A stretch of DNA of 64,000 nucleotides from an uncultured Acidobacteriota bacterium (GCA_951812665.1 CATOST010000045.1:1-64000), one strand, 5' to 3'. Positions 44,037-53,433 are shown, counted from the stretch's first letter. A program made the numbers and translations. Notes: a model not told the origin generated them from the sequence alone.

Positions 44037-45554
44037 TTACTCTTCATCCCGCGAGCCTCTTTCCCTTCGCGACGGGCGCAGGTGGGGAAAGAGAATCACT
44101 TCCCGGATGGAGGGAGAGTTGGTCAGCAGCATTGCAAGCCGATCGATGCCGATCCCCTCGCCGGCGACCGGCGGCATTCCGTACTCGAGGGCCCGGATGT
44201 AGTCCTCATCCATCTCGTGGGCCTCGTCGTTTCCCCGCTCCCGGTCGATCAACTGCTCCCGGAATCGTTGCCTCTGCTCTTCCGGATCGTTCAGCTCGCT
44301 GTAGGCGTTGGCCAGCTCCAGACCTCCGGCGAACAGCTCGAAACGCTCCGTGAATCGGGGATCATCGGTTTTCCGCTTGGAGAGAGGGGAAAGCTGCGCC
44401 GGGAAATCATAGATGAATGTGGGCTGGATCAAGTGCTTTTCGGCCACCGTTTCGAACAGCAGTCCCAGCATGCGATCCCAACTCGAACCCGCCGGCACTT
44501 CCAGGTTCCGGTCACGAAGCAGAGTCTTCAGCCCGGTGGAGTCCATCAGGCTCTCGGCCGAGGGGGCCTGTGGCCCGGGCCAGAACTGACGAATCGCATC
44601 CACCATGCTGTACCGTTGAAACGAGGAGAAGTCGATGGTCGCTGATCCGTACTCCACCTCCAACCCTGGGCAGACCTCCCGGACCAGACCCCCCAGCATC
44701 TCTTCCGTCAAATCCATCAGATCACCGTAGTCGCTGTAGGCCTGGTAGAACTCCAACATGGTGAACTCGGGATTGTGACGGGTGGACACGCCCTCGTTCC
44801 GAAAATTCCGGTTGATCTCGAACACCCGATCCAACCCGCCCACCACCAGGCGTTTGAGGTAGAGTTCCGGCGCGATCCTCAGATACAACGGAATTCCCAG
44901 CGCTTCGTGATAGGTCTTGAAGGGCCGGGCCGTCGCGCCTCCCGCCAGGACCTGCATCATGGGGGTTTCCACCTCCAGGAATCCCCTGGCCTCCAGAAAG
45001 CGGCGGAGGAACGAGATGATCCGGTTGCGGCGCACGAATACGGACCGCACGCGGGAGTTGGCCATCAGGTCCAGATAGCGTTGTCGATAACGTACTTCGA
45101 CGTCGGCCAGACCGTGCCACTTCTCGGGCAGGGGCCGGACCGACTTGGACAACAACCGCACCGAATCGGCGAAGACCGTCAGTTCTCCGGTACGGGTCCG
45201 CAGCAACTCCCCCTCCACGCCCAGAAAGTCCCCGATGTCCAGCAACCGGAACAGATCGTGTTCCTCGGGTCCCACCCGATCCCGGCGGACGTAGATCTGG
45301 AGGCGGCCTCCACCCTGGCTCAAGTGGGCGAAGCTGACCTTGCCATGGCCCCGAATCGAAACCATGCGGCCCGCGGTTCGAACCTTCCGCCGCGCGGCCT
45401 CCAGCTCCGCCGTCTCGAGTTGGGAGAAGCTCTCCAGAATCCAGGGAATTTCGTGGGTCAGGTCGTAGTTGGCGGGATAGGGTTCGTAGCCACCGGCCCG
45501 TATGCTCCGCAGCTTCTCCATCCGCCGGTCGATCAGTTCCTTTCCGGCGCTCAT
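44037..45554 (-). CDS. lysS: lysyl-tRNA synthetase, class II
   Basis: 505-aa enzyme charging tRNA-Lys. N-terminal OB-fold anticodon-binding domain (KVRTAGRMVSIRGHGKVSFAHL), motif 1 around the FLEVETPMMQ segment, motif 2 VFEINRNFRNEGVSTRHNPEF, and motif 3 GEGIGIDRLAMLLTN. About the usual 500 aa. It lies 68 bp upstream of the lolC/E gene and 63 bp downstream of nusB, same strand. Confidence 0.96.
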   Translation of the reverse strand: MSAGKELIDRRMEKLRSIRAGGYEPYPANYDLTHEIPWILESFSQLETAELEAARRKVRTAGRMVSIRGHGKVSFAHLSQGGGRLQIYVRRDRVGPEEHDLFRLLDIGDFLGVEGELLRTRTGELTVFADSVRLLSKSVRPLPEKWHGLADVEVRYRQRYLDLMANSRVRSVFVRRNRIISFLRRFLEARGFLEVETPMMQVLAGGATARPFKTYHEALGIPLYLRIAPELYLKRLVVGGLDRVFEINRNFRNEGVSTRHNPEFTMLEFYQAYSDYGDLMDLTEEMLGGLVREVCPGLEVEYGSATIDFSSFQRYSMVDAIRQFWPGPQAPSAESLMDSTGLKTLLRDRNLEVPAGSSWDRMLGLLFETVAEKHLIQPTFIYDFPAQLSPLSKRKTDDPRFTERFELFAGGLELANAYSELNDPEEQRQRFREQLIDRERGNDEAHEMDEDYIRALEYGMPPVAGEGIGIDRLAMLLTNSPSIREVILFPHLRPSRRERGSRDEE

Positions 45555-45617
45555 CTTCCCGCTCCCCGATCCCGGGTCCTCCCTGCGTCCCCCGCCGCGC
45601 GCGTCATTTCTCTCTCC

Positions 45618-46043
45618 TCAACCGGTCTCCCTTTCCGCATCCTCCGCATCCAGTTCCTTCCGAATGGCGTCCAGGATACCGTTGACGAAATCCGCCGATC
45701 GCTCGGTCCCGTATTTTCGTGCGATCTCGATGGCCTCGCTGATGACCACCACCTTGGGCGTGTCCAAAAAGAGGAACTCGGTGATCCCCAGGCGCAGCAC
45801 GTTTCGATCGACCGCCGAAATCCGTCTCAATTTCCAGTTGTCGCAATGACGTCGGATCAGGGCGTCGATTCTGCTCCTGGCTTGCAGTGACTTCCCGAAG
45901 AGGTGACCTGCGAAGGTTCGGGCCTCTTCAGCCGCGGCATGTACGCCCCAGAAGGACCGCGCCACTACCGAGCCCGGGTCCCGGGTCACCTCCTGCTGAT
46001 AGAGCATCTGCAGGGCGAATTCACGAGCCCTCCTTCTACTCAT
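45618..46043 (-). CDS. nusB: transcription antitermination factor NusB
   Basis: 141-aa all-helical RNA-binding protein that, with NusE/S10, mediates rRNA antitermination at boxA. Opens with SRRRAREFALQMLYQQEV, and later has the conserved LRRISAVDRNVLRLGITEFLF and SADFVNGILDAI. Normal length. Follows ribH with a 139-bp gap, the common ribH-nusB order. Confidence 0.94.
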   Translation of the reverse strand: MSRRRAREFALQMLYQQEVTRDPGSVVARSFWGVHAAAEEARTFAGHLFGKSLQARSRIDALIRRHCDNWKLRRISAVDRNVLRLGITEFLFLDTPKVVVISEAIEIARKYGTERSADFVNGILDAIRKELDAEDAERETG

Positions 46044-46182
46044 ATCAGTCTACTGAACCAGGGGAGTGGTGCCACCAGCCGGTGGGATTGATCGTCTCGC
46101 GCCCGGCAGGAGGCCATTCCCGGTCTGAACCTGGGAGCCGGAGACCAGGAGGCGCGTCCCTTCTCCGTGTCCACCGGGCGCA

Positions 46183-46656
46183 TCACCCGTCCGCCAGCTT
46201 CTGACGAGCCAGGTCAGCCATTTCCACCGCAGCGGACGCCGCTTCCGCACCCTTGTTGCCATGCTTCAATCCGGCACGATTGATGGCTTGTTCGGTGGTA
46301 TCCGCCGTGATCAGGCCGTAGGTGATGGGGACGCCCTGCTCCAGTGCCAACCGCGACAGGGCTCCGGTCACATGCGAAGCCAAGTATTCGTAATGGTCCG
46401 TCTCTCCCCGAATCAGGGTCCCGAGGCAGACGACCGCGTCGCAGATCCCGGCGGAAGCCAGTTGCCGGGCGGCAAAAGGGATTTCGAAGCTCCCAGGCAC
46501 ATGAACGACGGTCACACCCTCATCCGGGACTCCGAGCCGGTCGAGCAGGTCCAACGCCCCCTTCAGAAGCCGATCGGTGACCAACTCGTTGAAGCGGCTG
46601 ACTACCACGCCGATCCTGAGATCCGCGCCATCCAAACGTCCTGTGATTTCCTTCAC
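46183..46656 (-). CDS. ribH: 6,7-dimethyl-8-ribityllumazine synthase
   Basis: 157-aa penultimate enzyme of riboflavin synthesis, condensing the amino-pyrimidine with dihydroxybutanone phosphate; forms 60-mer or pentamer shells. Motifs: VSRFNELVTDRLLKGA, VPGSFEIPFAARQL, LGTLIRGETDHYEY (catalytic His) and GLITADTTEQAINRAG with HGNKG. Normal length. No other rib genes are nearby; followed by nusB. Confidence 0.95.
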   Translation of the reverse strand: MKEITGRLDGADLRIGVVVSRFNELVTDRLLKGALDLLDRLGVPDEGVTVVHVPGSFEIPFAARQLASAGICDAVVCLGTLIRGETDHYEYLASHVTGALSRLALEQGVPITYGLITADTTEQAINRAGLKHGNKGAEAASAAVEMADLARQKLADG

Positions 46657-46702
46657 GTCCCTGTCTCCCGGATCCCAGTCTACTACGACCGGACTTTCGG
46701 CT

Positions 46703-47485
46703 TCACCGGCCCTTGAAACGGGGCTTTCTCTTTTCCATGAAGGCCCGGGTGCCTTCCTTCATGTCATCCGTGCCTGAAGCCAGCCCAAAGAGAGCAGTCT
46801 CCAGCGCAAGCCCGGCTTGCAATGGCAGATCGTAACCCCGATTGACGGCCTCGAAGCAGTACCTTACAGCTAAAGGCGCCTGTCCGGCGATCCTTGACGC
46901 CATTGCTCGACAGGTGGGCAGAAGCAGGTCCGGTTCCACCACGCGGCTCACCAGATCGGCCTGCAAGGCCTCCTGAGCGGTCATGGTCCGTCCGCTGAGC
47001 AACAATTCGAGGGCCTTGGAACGCCCCACGATTCGGGCCAGACGCTGGGTGCCGCCGTACCCGGGAATGATGCCCAGCTTCACTTCAGGCAAGCCGATTC
47101 GAGCGTCCGTCGCCGCGATCCGGAGATGACACGCCAGCGCGAGTTCGCAGCCCCCACCAAGGCAGAATCCCCGAACTGCCGCCAGAACCGGTTTGCAACC
47201 GTCTTCGATCCGATTCAGGACGGAATGGCCCCGTCGAGAGAATGCCTGGGCGGTTTCGGCGTCCAACCGGTGGACCTCAGGGATGTCCGCCCCGGCGGAA
47301 AACGCCGTTCCGGCGCCTGCGAGGAGCACCACACGGACTTCCTGATTCCGCTCCAGGGACCGGAACGCCGTCTCCAGTTCCCGAATCGTTTCCTGGTTCA
47401 ACGCGTTCAGGACCTCCGGCCGTTCCAGGGTGAGCTCGGCGACTCCTCCCGCATCGACTTCCAACCTCAGGTTGCGGAATTCCAT
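46703..47485 (-). CDS. enoyl-CoA hydratase/isomerase family protein
   Basis: 260-aa crotonase-fold enzyme. AFSAGADIPEVHRL and GFCLGGGCELALACHLRIA form the oxyanion hole; a catalytic Glu may lie in GLPEVKLGIIPGYGGTQRL, and the C-terminal MKEGTRAFMEKRKPRFKG is characteristic. Both Glu positions expected for a hydratase (GGGCELA and LPEVKLG) are present. Likely acts in beta-oxidation or degradation of a branched acid. Placed between pgsA and ribH with 35-46-bp gaps; its place in a housekeeping cluster may be positional only. Confidence 0.9.
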   Translation of the reverse strand: MEFRNLRLEVDAGGVAELTLERPEVLNALNQETIRELETAFRSLERNQEVRVVLLAGAGTAFSAGADIPEVHRLDAETAQAFSRRGHSVLNRIEDGCKPVLAAVRGFCLGGGCELALACHLRIAATDARIGLPEVKLGIIPGYGGTQRLARIVGRSKALELLLSGRTMTAQEALQADLVSRVVEPDLLLPTCRAMASRIAGQAPLAVRYCFEAVNRGYDLPLQAGLALETALFGLASGTDDMKEGTRAFMEKRKPRFKGR

Positions 47486-47520
47486 GACGAATCTGATTCA
47501 ACTCCCGATATGCAGGCGAT

Positions 47521-48072
47521 TCATCCCCGATTACAGGCAAAGATACGCACGCTACGGACCAGATACTGGAAACCGCTGCCCACCGTCAATAGGGCCGTGA
47601 GACCGAAGAGACTGCTGTGAAACGGCATTCGCCACGGGACCAGGTTGTCCACCAGGACCGCCAAGATGGTCGTGAACTGGGCAAGTGTGGACAACTTTCC
47701 CAAGATGGACGGGGGAAACGCCTTGTTGCCGGTGAAGACGTAGATCGAGAGGGCGCCAATTCCCAGAAGCAGGTCCCGGGCCACCACCGAAAGGGTCAAC
47801 CATTGGGGTATTTGGACCTCCAGAGCCGGGTTCTCCAGAGAGAGCACGACCAGAGCGCCGACCATCAGGAGCTTGTCGGCCAAGGGATCCAGCAACCTTC
47901 CCAAGGAGGTCCCCTGGCCGAATTTTCGAGCGATCAGCCCATCCAACAAATCGGTCGTCCCGGCCAGAAGGAAAACCAACAGGGCGGTTCCGACGGCGCC
48001 GGAAACCACCAGAGCCAGAAAAACCGGAACCGAGAGGATGCGAAGCAAGGTGAGCTGATTTGCTGAGGTCAT
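47521..48072 (-). CDS. pgsA: CDP-diacylglycerol-glycerol-3-phosphate 3-phosphatidyltransferase
   Basis: 183-aa CDP-alcohol phosphatidyltransferase making phosphatidylglycerol phosphate. The family motif D-x2-D-G-x2-A-R-x8-G-x3-D-x3-D is intact as DLLDGLIARKFG, then GRLLDPLADKL. Five to six hydrophobic segments; inner membrane. PG produced here is the donor for Lgt. It starts 64 bp after ptsI; the spacer holds one copy of the repeat found near clpC. Confidence 0.93.
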   Translation of the reverse strand: MTSANQLTLLRILSVPVFLALVVSGAVGTALLVFLLAGTTDLLDGLIARKFGQGTSLGRLLDPLADKLLMVGALVVLSLENPALEVQIPQWLTLSVVARDLLLGIGALSIYVFTGNKAFPPSILGKLSTLAQFTTILAVLVDNLVPWRMPFHSSLFGLTALLTVGSGFQYLVRSVRIFACNRG

Positions 48073-48104
48073 GGCGATTCACCGCCAAGTGGTTTCACCC
48101 CCAC

Positions 48105-48136
48105 TCGAATGCCGCGACGACTTTTGCCACGGGCTG
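48105..48136 (+). repeat. 32-bp copy of the palindromic-element end, abutting the ptsI stop
   Basis: TCGAATGCCGCGACGACT and the following TTTGCCACGGGCTG match the minus strand of the 41998 copy with two transitions in 32 bp. It lies between ptsI and pgsA. Relative to the transcribed strand it is in the opposite orientation to the copies at 39210 and 41998, yet also directly touches a stop codon. Confidence 0.55.
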
Positions 48137-49936
48137 TCAACTCTTCACGAACTGGGGTTCCGATCCCTGACCGACGGTTTCCCACGACGGCATCTCCCGT
48201 TTCACGAATCTCTCGACTCCTTGAATCGTAGAGAACTCCAACAGCTCTTGAATTCGCTCCCTTGCTTCCTCGTAGACCATCTCTCGAATTCGTTTCTTCA
48301 CCGTCGGAATCGAGAACGGATTCATGGAAAGCCGTTGGAAACCCATACCGATGAGCAGGTACGCGTAGAGTGGCTGCGCGGCGACCTCGCCACAGACGTA
48401 GGCGGGAATCCGGTTCTCGGACGCGACCCGGGCCACCCGTTCCAGGCTTTTCAGGATGGCCGGATGGAGGGGGTTGAAAAGGGGAGACAGAAGGTCGCTG
48501 GATCGGTCCACCGCCAGCGTGAACTGGATCAGATCATTGCTGCCCACCGACACGAAATCCGCATGCCGGCAGATTCCGTCCAGAACCAGCACGGCCGAAG
48601 GGACCTCGATCATGGCGCCTACCTGGATCGGCGATTCCGGTTCAATGCCCGTTTCTTTGGACACCTCCCGCTCCACTTGCCGAATCAACTGGCGGGCGGT
48701 GACCAGTTCGTCCGCACTCGAGATCATGGGGAGCAGAATCCGCAGGTTCCCCTCCGTACGGGCACAGACAATGGCTCGCACCTGGTCTCGAAAAAGATGG
48801 GGTTGGTCCAGACTCAATCGAATGCCCCGGAGGCCCAACACCGGTCCCCCGCCCGCGAGCCGGCTGAAGTAGGGGTGATCTTCCGTTCCCATGTCCAAAG
48901 TCCGGATCACGGCCGGTCGCTGCCCGGTCAATCGGGCCAACCGCCGATAGATGGTCAACTGCTCTTCAAACCGGACGGGACCACTCCTTTCACCCATGTA
49001 CACGAACTCGGAACGAAAGAGTCCGATCCCCTCCGCACCCAGCCCAAAGGCTACGGTGGCTTCGTCTTCCATATCGGTGTTGGCGAGCACTGAGACCACC
49101 CTCCCGTCAGCCGTACGGGACGGTCTGGAGTCCCCCTCCAACTGGGAACTCCGACGTTGCTCCTGCCGCAACAACACCTGGAAACTGTGGCGCTCTCCCG
49201 CCGACGGCTGAACCAGAACCACACCTTCGGAGCCGTCGACGATCATTTCATCTCCGGTCCGAATGGCTCCTTCGACCTCCCGAACGCCGGATACGGCCGG
49301 AATACGGTGCACCCGGGCGATGATGGTGATATGCGAGGTCCGTCCCCCGCGCATCGAGACCAGTCCCTTGACCTGGCTCAGAGGAAAGCCGGCCAGATCC
49401 GAGAGTCCGATTACCGAGCCCACCAGGATCAGGTCCTCGGATGGTTCTTCCTCCCTGCGGGGCGGGCCGGATTCAACCAGGTTGGCAACGATCCTCCGCG
49501 CGACTTCTTCCAGATCCGATCCACGGTCCCGGAAAAAGGGGTCGGTCAAAGTGCGGAACACGTCCAGCCACTCCTCAGTGGCCTCCCAGACGGCCCGCTC
49601 GGGACCGTACAGATGATCCCTGATCTTGGATCGAATCTGGTTCAGGAATTCCTGATCTTCAAGGATCAGCCGATGAGCATCGATGATGTAGGAGTGTTCC
49701 TTGCCCAGTTGTTGTTCGAATCGTTCCTTGATTCGTACCAACTGGTCTCGGGACTTGGCCAGGGCTTCCTGCAGCCTCTCCAACTCGCGAGGCGCTTCGG
49801 CCGGAGCAAGATGCAGCCGATGGAAGTCCGGCGCATGGCGCTCGATCCGATACGCTCTTCCAGCCCCGATTCCTGGAGAGAGGGGTGTGCCCACCAATCT
49901 CCGGCCGGATTCGTTGGGTTGCAGCTTCTCCACCAT
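48137..49936 (-). CDS. ptsI: phosphoenolpyruvate-protein phosphotransferase (Enzyme I)
   Basis: 599-aa first enzyme of the PTS, phosphorylating itself with PEP and then HPr. Phospho-His in GGRTSHITIIA; PEP-domain signatures GIGLFRSEFVYM and SVGSNDLIQFTLAVDR, and catalytic Cys in YVCGEVAAQP. Full length with HPr-binding N-domain. First residues GRRLVGTPLSPGIGAGRA are typical. Lies downstream of ptsH by 71 bp. Confidence 0.95.
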   Translation of the reverse strand: MVEKLQPNESGRRLVGTPLSPGIGAGRAYRIERHAPDFHRLHLAPAEAPRELERLQEALAKSRDQLVRIKERFEQQLGKEHSYIIDAHRLILEDQEFLNQIRSKIRDHLYGPERAVWEATEEWLDVFRTLTDPFFRDRGSDLEEVARRIVANLVESGPPRREEEPSEDLILVGSVIGLSDLAGFPLSQVKGLVSMRGGRTSHITIIARVHRIPAVSGVREVEGAIRTGDEMIVDGSEGVVLVQPSAGERHSFQVLLRQEQRRSSQLEGDSRPSRTADGRVVSVLANTDMEDEATVAFGLGAEGIGLFRSEFVYMGERSGPVRFEEQLTIYRRLARLTGQRPAVIRTLDMGTEDHPYFSRLAGGGPVLGLRGIRLSLDQPHLFRDQVRAIVCARTEGNLRILLPMISSADELVTARQLIRQVEREVSKETGIEPESPIQVGAMIEVPSAVLVLDGICRHADFVSVGSNDLIQFTLAVDRSSDLLSPLFNPLHPAILKSLERVARVASENRIPAYVCGEVAAQPLYAYLLIGMGFQRLSMNPFSIPTVKKRIREMVYEEARERIQELLEFSTIQGVERFVKREMPSWETVGQGSEPQFVKS

Positions 49937-50007
49937 GTCCCTCGAAAATACAGCAAAGACCCGGGTCTTCCTATCCTGAGCGAATCGCGTTGATCACCCC
50001 TGCGATT

Positions 50008-50283
50008 TCACTTCTCCTCTCCAAAGCGGTTTCTGACCAGACTCTCTATGGCCTCGGCGGCCTCGATCTCGTCGGACCCGCGCACCGTGAATTCCAGCTC
50101 GGTGCCGTAGGAGGCGGCCAACAGGAGAATGCCCAGAATGCTCTTGCCGTCGATCTGCTGGGATCCAGCGACCCTTGAGAGCTTGATCTCGCTGTCATAG
50201 TGGGATGCCGTCTTCACCAGTTTGGCAGCCGCTCGAGCGTGCAATCCCAGACGATTCCGGATCTGCACGACCCGCCGGATCAT
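50008..50283 (-). CDS. ptsH: phosphocarrier protein HPr
   Basis: 91-aa HPr. The active His is in GLHARAAAKLVK (His-15), and the HprK target Ser-46 is in the SQQIDGKSILGIL region. The ATG at 50283 overlaps the EIIA stop by 4 nt (ATGA). The 187-aa track ORF extends over EIIA in another frame and is not the real protein. With EI, EIIA-Man and HprK it forms a regulatory phosphorelay. Confidence 0.94.
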   Translation of the reverse strand: MIRRVVQIRNRLGLHARAAAKLVKTASHYDSEIKLSRVAGSQQIDGKSILGILLLAASYGTELEFTVRGSDEIEAAEAIESLVRNRFGEEK

Positions 50284-50699
50284 TCCCCCAGCAACCCGCT
50301 GGCCAAAGCGATGTGTTTCTGCCCCTGTTCCAGGACCCGGCGCGCGAGTTCGCTCACGTCCTCCTTCCCCGTCTGATTGGCCAACTTGATGATCATGGGA
50401 AGGTTGACCCCAGTGACTATTTCCACCTCTCCCTTCTTCAACCAGGCGAGGGTCAGATTGGATGGCGTGCCTCCGAACATGTCCGTCAGAATGATGACTC
50501 CGCCGCCACGGTTGAGGCTGCTGATGGCTTCCTCGATCTCCTCCCGGGACCGATCCACGTCGTCGTGCCAACCGATGGAGACCGGCAGGATGTGGGGAAT
50601 CTCCCCGACGATCATCTCGGCGGCGGCGACCAGTTCATGGCCCAGTCTCCCGTGAGTGACGACCAGTCCTCCGATCTGGGTCCGTTCCGTTTCATTCAT
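50280..50699 (-). CDS. PTS mannose-type EIIA domain protein
   Basis: 139-aa single-domain EIIA of the mannose/fructose/sorbose family. Phospho-His lies in LVVTHGRLGHEL; GGVIILTDMFGGTPSNL and VEIVTGVNLPMIIKLA are the other family motifs. No EIIB, IIC or IID gene follows, so a sugar-transport role is unlikely; in Gram-negative bacteria such orphan EIIA-Man proteins are regulatory. It overlaps hprK by 8 nt and ptsH by 4 nt. Confidence 0.92.
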   Translation of the reverse strand: MNETERTQIGGLVVTHGRLGHELVAAAEMIVGEIPHILPVSIGWHDDVDRSREEIEEAISSLNRGGGVIILTDMFGGTPSNLTLAWLKKGEVEIVTGVNLPMIIKLANQTGKEDVSELARRVLEQGQKHIALASGLLGE

Positions 50700-51684
50700 G
50701 GTTCCGATCCCCCGCTCGGGGTTGCTCGTCTCGATTCCAGGGCACTTGAATACGCTTTTCCAGAAGGCGAATCGACTCCAGCGCAGGATTATATCCCTGC
50801 ATCTTCAATTTCTGGATTCTGACGGCCACCTCCACCAGGGTCGCCAGGGTCCGTCCAGGCGCCACCGGAATCGTGATCAAGGGAAGATCCACTCCCAGTA
50901 CGCAATACTTCTCTTCCTCCAGTCCCAAACGGTCCCGAGTCTCCCGCTCCGGCCATTTTTCCAGCATGATCACCAGATCGACGGTCCGTGCGGGGCTCAG
51001 CACGGAGATCCCGAACAGATCCCTGACGTTGATGATGCCCAAGCCCCTCAGTTCCATGTGGAAGGGCGCATCCGGCGGTCCGGACCCCACCAGGCTGTCG
51101 CCCGAATACCTCTTCAATACGACCAGATCGTCGGTGACCAGACGGTGACCCCTCAGGATCAGGTCCAGCGCACACTCACTCTTCCCGATTCCCGACTCCC
51201 CCACCAGCAGGACCCCAAGTCCCAGCAGCTCCACCAGAACCCCATGGATGGTCTGGGTGAGTGCCAGATGCTCCTGAAGATTCGCGGTGACCTCGACTAC
51301 GGCCTGGGAGCTGAGCGCCGTGGTGGTGAGGACCGGAGTCGCCGTCTTCTCCGCCGCGGCCAAAAAGTCCGGTGGCGGCGCCAATCCGGTCGTCACCAGG
51401 ACGCAACAGAGTCCTACCTCGAAGGCGTCGGCAAGAACCTTCCGGCGGCGCTCCGGGGACAATTCCTCCATGTAGTAAATCTCGGTGCGGCCGACGAACT
51501 GCACTCGTCCCCGGTGCAGATAACGCGTGTATCCTGAAAGGGCCAAGCCCAACTTCTGAATTCTGGGAGACGTGATGGAGTTGTCCAAGCCGGCCGTGCT
51601 GGAGGCCAGTGCCGGGTCCAGAGCCTGATCCATGGACTCGTAGAACTGTTGAACGGTCACCGAGGGCAGGGATTGATTCTGCAT
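50692..51684 (-). CDS. hprK: HPr kinase/phosphorylase
   Basis: 330-aa bifunctional enzyme that phosphorylates and dephosphorylates Ser-46 of HPr. N-terminal domain ends around residue 135; P-loop VGESGIGKSECAL; capping-loop and signature HMELRGLGIINVRDLFG; C-terminal motif IPVAPGRTLATLVEVAV. Position next to EIIA, HPr and EI is typical, but the rapZ gene often found between hprK and EIIA is missing; the genes overlap instead. Confidence 0.95.
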   Translation of the reverse strand: MQNQSLPSVTVQQFYESMDQALDPALASSTAGLDNSITSPRIQKLGLALSGYTRYLHRGRVQFVGRTEIYYMEELSPERRRKVLADAFEVGLCCVLVTTGLAPPPDFLAAAEKTATPVLTTTALSSQAVVEVTANLQEHLALTQTIHGVLVELLGLGVLLVGESGIGKSECALDLILRGHRLVTDDLVVLKRYSGDSLVGSGPPDAPFHMELRGLGIINVRDLFGISVLSPARTVDLVIMLEKWPERETRDRLGLEEEKYCVLGVDLPLITIPVAPGRTLATLVEVAVRIQKLKMQGYNPALESIRLLEKRIQVPWNRDEQPRAGDRNHE

Positions 51685-51726
51685 GGTTCACGCCTCGCCT
51701 GCGGCCCTCCCGGTGGGAAATGGGGG

Positions 51727-53172
51727 CTACAGCAAATTCGCCTTCTTTCTGGCGAGCGAACCGGGAACTCTCATCTGATCCCGGTACTTGGCGACGGTGC
51801 GACGGGTAATACGGATCCCATCCCGGTTCAACTGGTCGGTGAGTTTCTGATCGGACAAGGGCTTCTTGGGATCCTCTTGCTGGATCAGGGTTCTGAGCCT
51901 GTCCTTCACCTGCATGGTGGAGACGTTCTCTCCGTTGGCATGCTCCACGCCCACGGAGAAGAATCGGCGCAACTGCATCACGCCCTGCGGGGTGTGAGCA
52001 TACTTGTTGGCGACGACGCGACTGATGGTGGAAGGATGAACCCCCAGTTCATCGGCCACATCCTTGATCAACAACGGCTTCAACTTCCGAATTCCCGATT
52101 CCATGTAATCGTACTGGTGCCGGATGATCACGCGGCAGACTCGGAAGATGGTCTCCTCCCGCTGATCCACCCCTCGCAGCAACTCGATGGCCGCCCGAAA
52201 TCGCTCGCGGATGAAGCTCTTGGTTTCCTTGGAGACGCCGTTCTTGCGAAGCAACTTCCGGTAGGAACGGTTGATTCTCAGCTTGGGCAGGCCATCGTCG
52301 TTGAGGCTGATCTGATACTCGTCTCCAACCTTTCGAATGTGCACGTCCGGCCGGACGTAGACCGGTTTGGCAGCGGTATATTTCTGCCCGGGCCGCGGCG
52401 AAAAGCCTCGAATCAACTCCAGAGCGCGGGACAGGTCCTCCGGATCGCAGGCCAGACGATTCCGTATGCCGGAGAATTTTCTGGCTTCGATCAAGGGCAG
52501 GCAGTCCCGAATCAGCGCGCCGACCAGAGAGTCTTCCAGGTCTGCGGCTCGGGCTTGCAGCAGCAGACACTCGCGCAGGTCGCGGCACCCGATGCCCACC
52601 GGATCGAGGGCCTGAACCGCCGCCAGAGCGGCGTCGACACTCTCCGAAGAAACCTGCAGCTGCTGACAGATTTCCTCCGGGGTGACGGTCAGGTAACCAT
52701 CCTCGTCCAGGTTGCCCACAATGAAATAGGCGATCGTTCGCAGGTCCGAATCGATGCCGCTGAGGTTCAACTGCCAATTCAGGTAATCCAACAAAGAATC
52801 GGCGGACGAGAGAAAATGCTCGAACGAAGCCTTCTGTTCAACGGGTTCGAACTCCTGCCGCTCGTAACTCGATCCCAGGTAGTCTCCGAAGAAATATTCG
52901 AAGTCCAAGTCCTCCAGACGGCTTCCTGCTTCGAGCGAACCCTCATCCTGCTCCGATTCACGGGTCGGTTCCGAAGCCTCCGGTCCGGCTTCGAAGTGAT
53001 CCGAAATCTCGTCCAACAAAGGGTTCTCTTCCAACTCCTGCTGGAGGATCTCAGAGAGTTCCAACTGATTGACGGAGAGCAGCTCAATCTTCTGGAGGAG
53101 CGAGGGAGTGATGGTCAGCCGTTGCGAGAGGCCAAGAACCAGGGAGGGTTTCAATTGAGCGCGTCGACTCAT
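51727..53172 (-). CDS. rpoN: RNA polymerase sigma-54 factor
   Basis: 481-aa sigma-54. Region I is Gln/Leu-rich (LGLSQRLTITPSLLQKIELL), an acidic region II follows (residues ~60-110), then the core-binding domain, the HTH (ELGVHPSTISRVVANK) and the RpoN box RRTVAKYRDQM close to the C-terminus. Length normal. It lies 261 bp downstream of lptB; that spacer has no gene or obvious motif. The hpf gene, often next to rpoN, is absent. Confidence 0.95.
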   Translation of the reverse strand: MSRRAQLKPSLVLGLSQRLTITPSLLQKIELLSVNQLELSEILQQELEENPLLDEISDHFEAGPEASEPTRESEQDEGSLEAGSRLEDLDFEYFFGDYLGSSYERQEFEPVEQKASFEHFLSSADSLLDYLNWQLNLSGIDSDLRTIAYFIVGNLDEDGYLTVTPEEICQQLQVSSESVDAALAAVQALDPVGIGCRDLRECLLLQARAADLEDSLVGALIRDCLPLIEARKFSGIRNRLACDPEDLSRALELIRGFSPRPGQKYTAAKPVYVRPDVHIRKVGDEYQISLNDDGLPKLRINRSYRKLLRKNGVSKETKSFIRERFRAAIELLRGVDQREETIFRVCRVIIRHQYDYMESGIRKLKPLLIKDVADELGVHPSTISRVVANKYAHTPQGVMQLRRFFSVGVEHANGENVSTMQVKDRLRTLIQQEDPKKPLSDQKLTDQLNRDGIRITRRTVAKYRDQMRVPGSLARKKANLL

Positions 53173-53433
53173 GGCACTCCGGAATTGCTCCGGTTCAGGG
53201 TCCCTTGGCGGCCCGAAGCAAAAGTCGGCACGTCATTTGGCCGGGCCAGCATCCCGGTGGACATCGCCGACCCTCGGTTCCCTCCGATCGAGTATGCTTT
53301 GTCGTCCCGTCTGGTCCGGCGGCCGCATACCCGTGGTCGGGGCTAAGCGGGACTGTCACCACGAACCGCTGCCGATGAATCCCCTGCAGCGCGGAGGGAA
53401 GTTTCAGGCCAGTCCAACTGGCGCCCACTGGGC

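Noticed and set aside
53175-53192. Sigma-54-like TGGCAC...TTGC sequence near the rpoN start
   Set aside because: GG to GC spacing is two bases too long for a -24/-12 promoter and it points away from any plus-strand gene.
51649-53346. 565-aa plus-strand ORF opposite rpoN
   Set aside because: Shadow of the sigma-54 gene.
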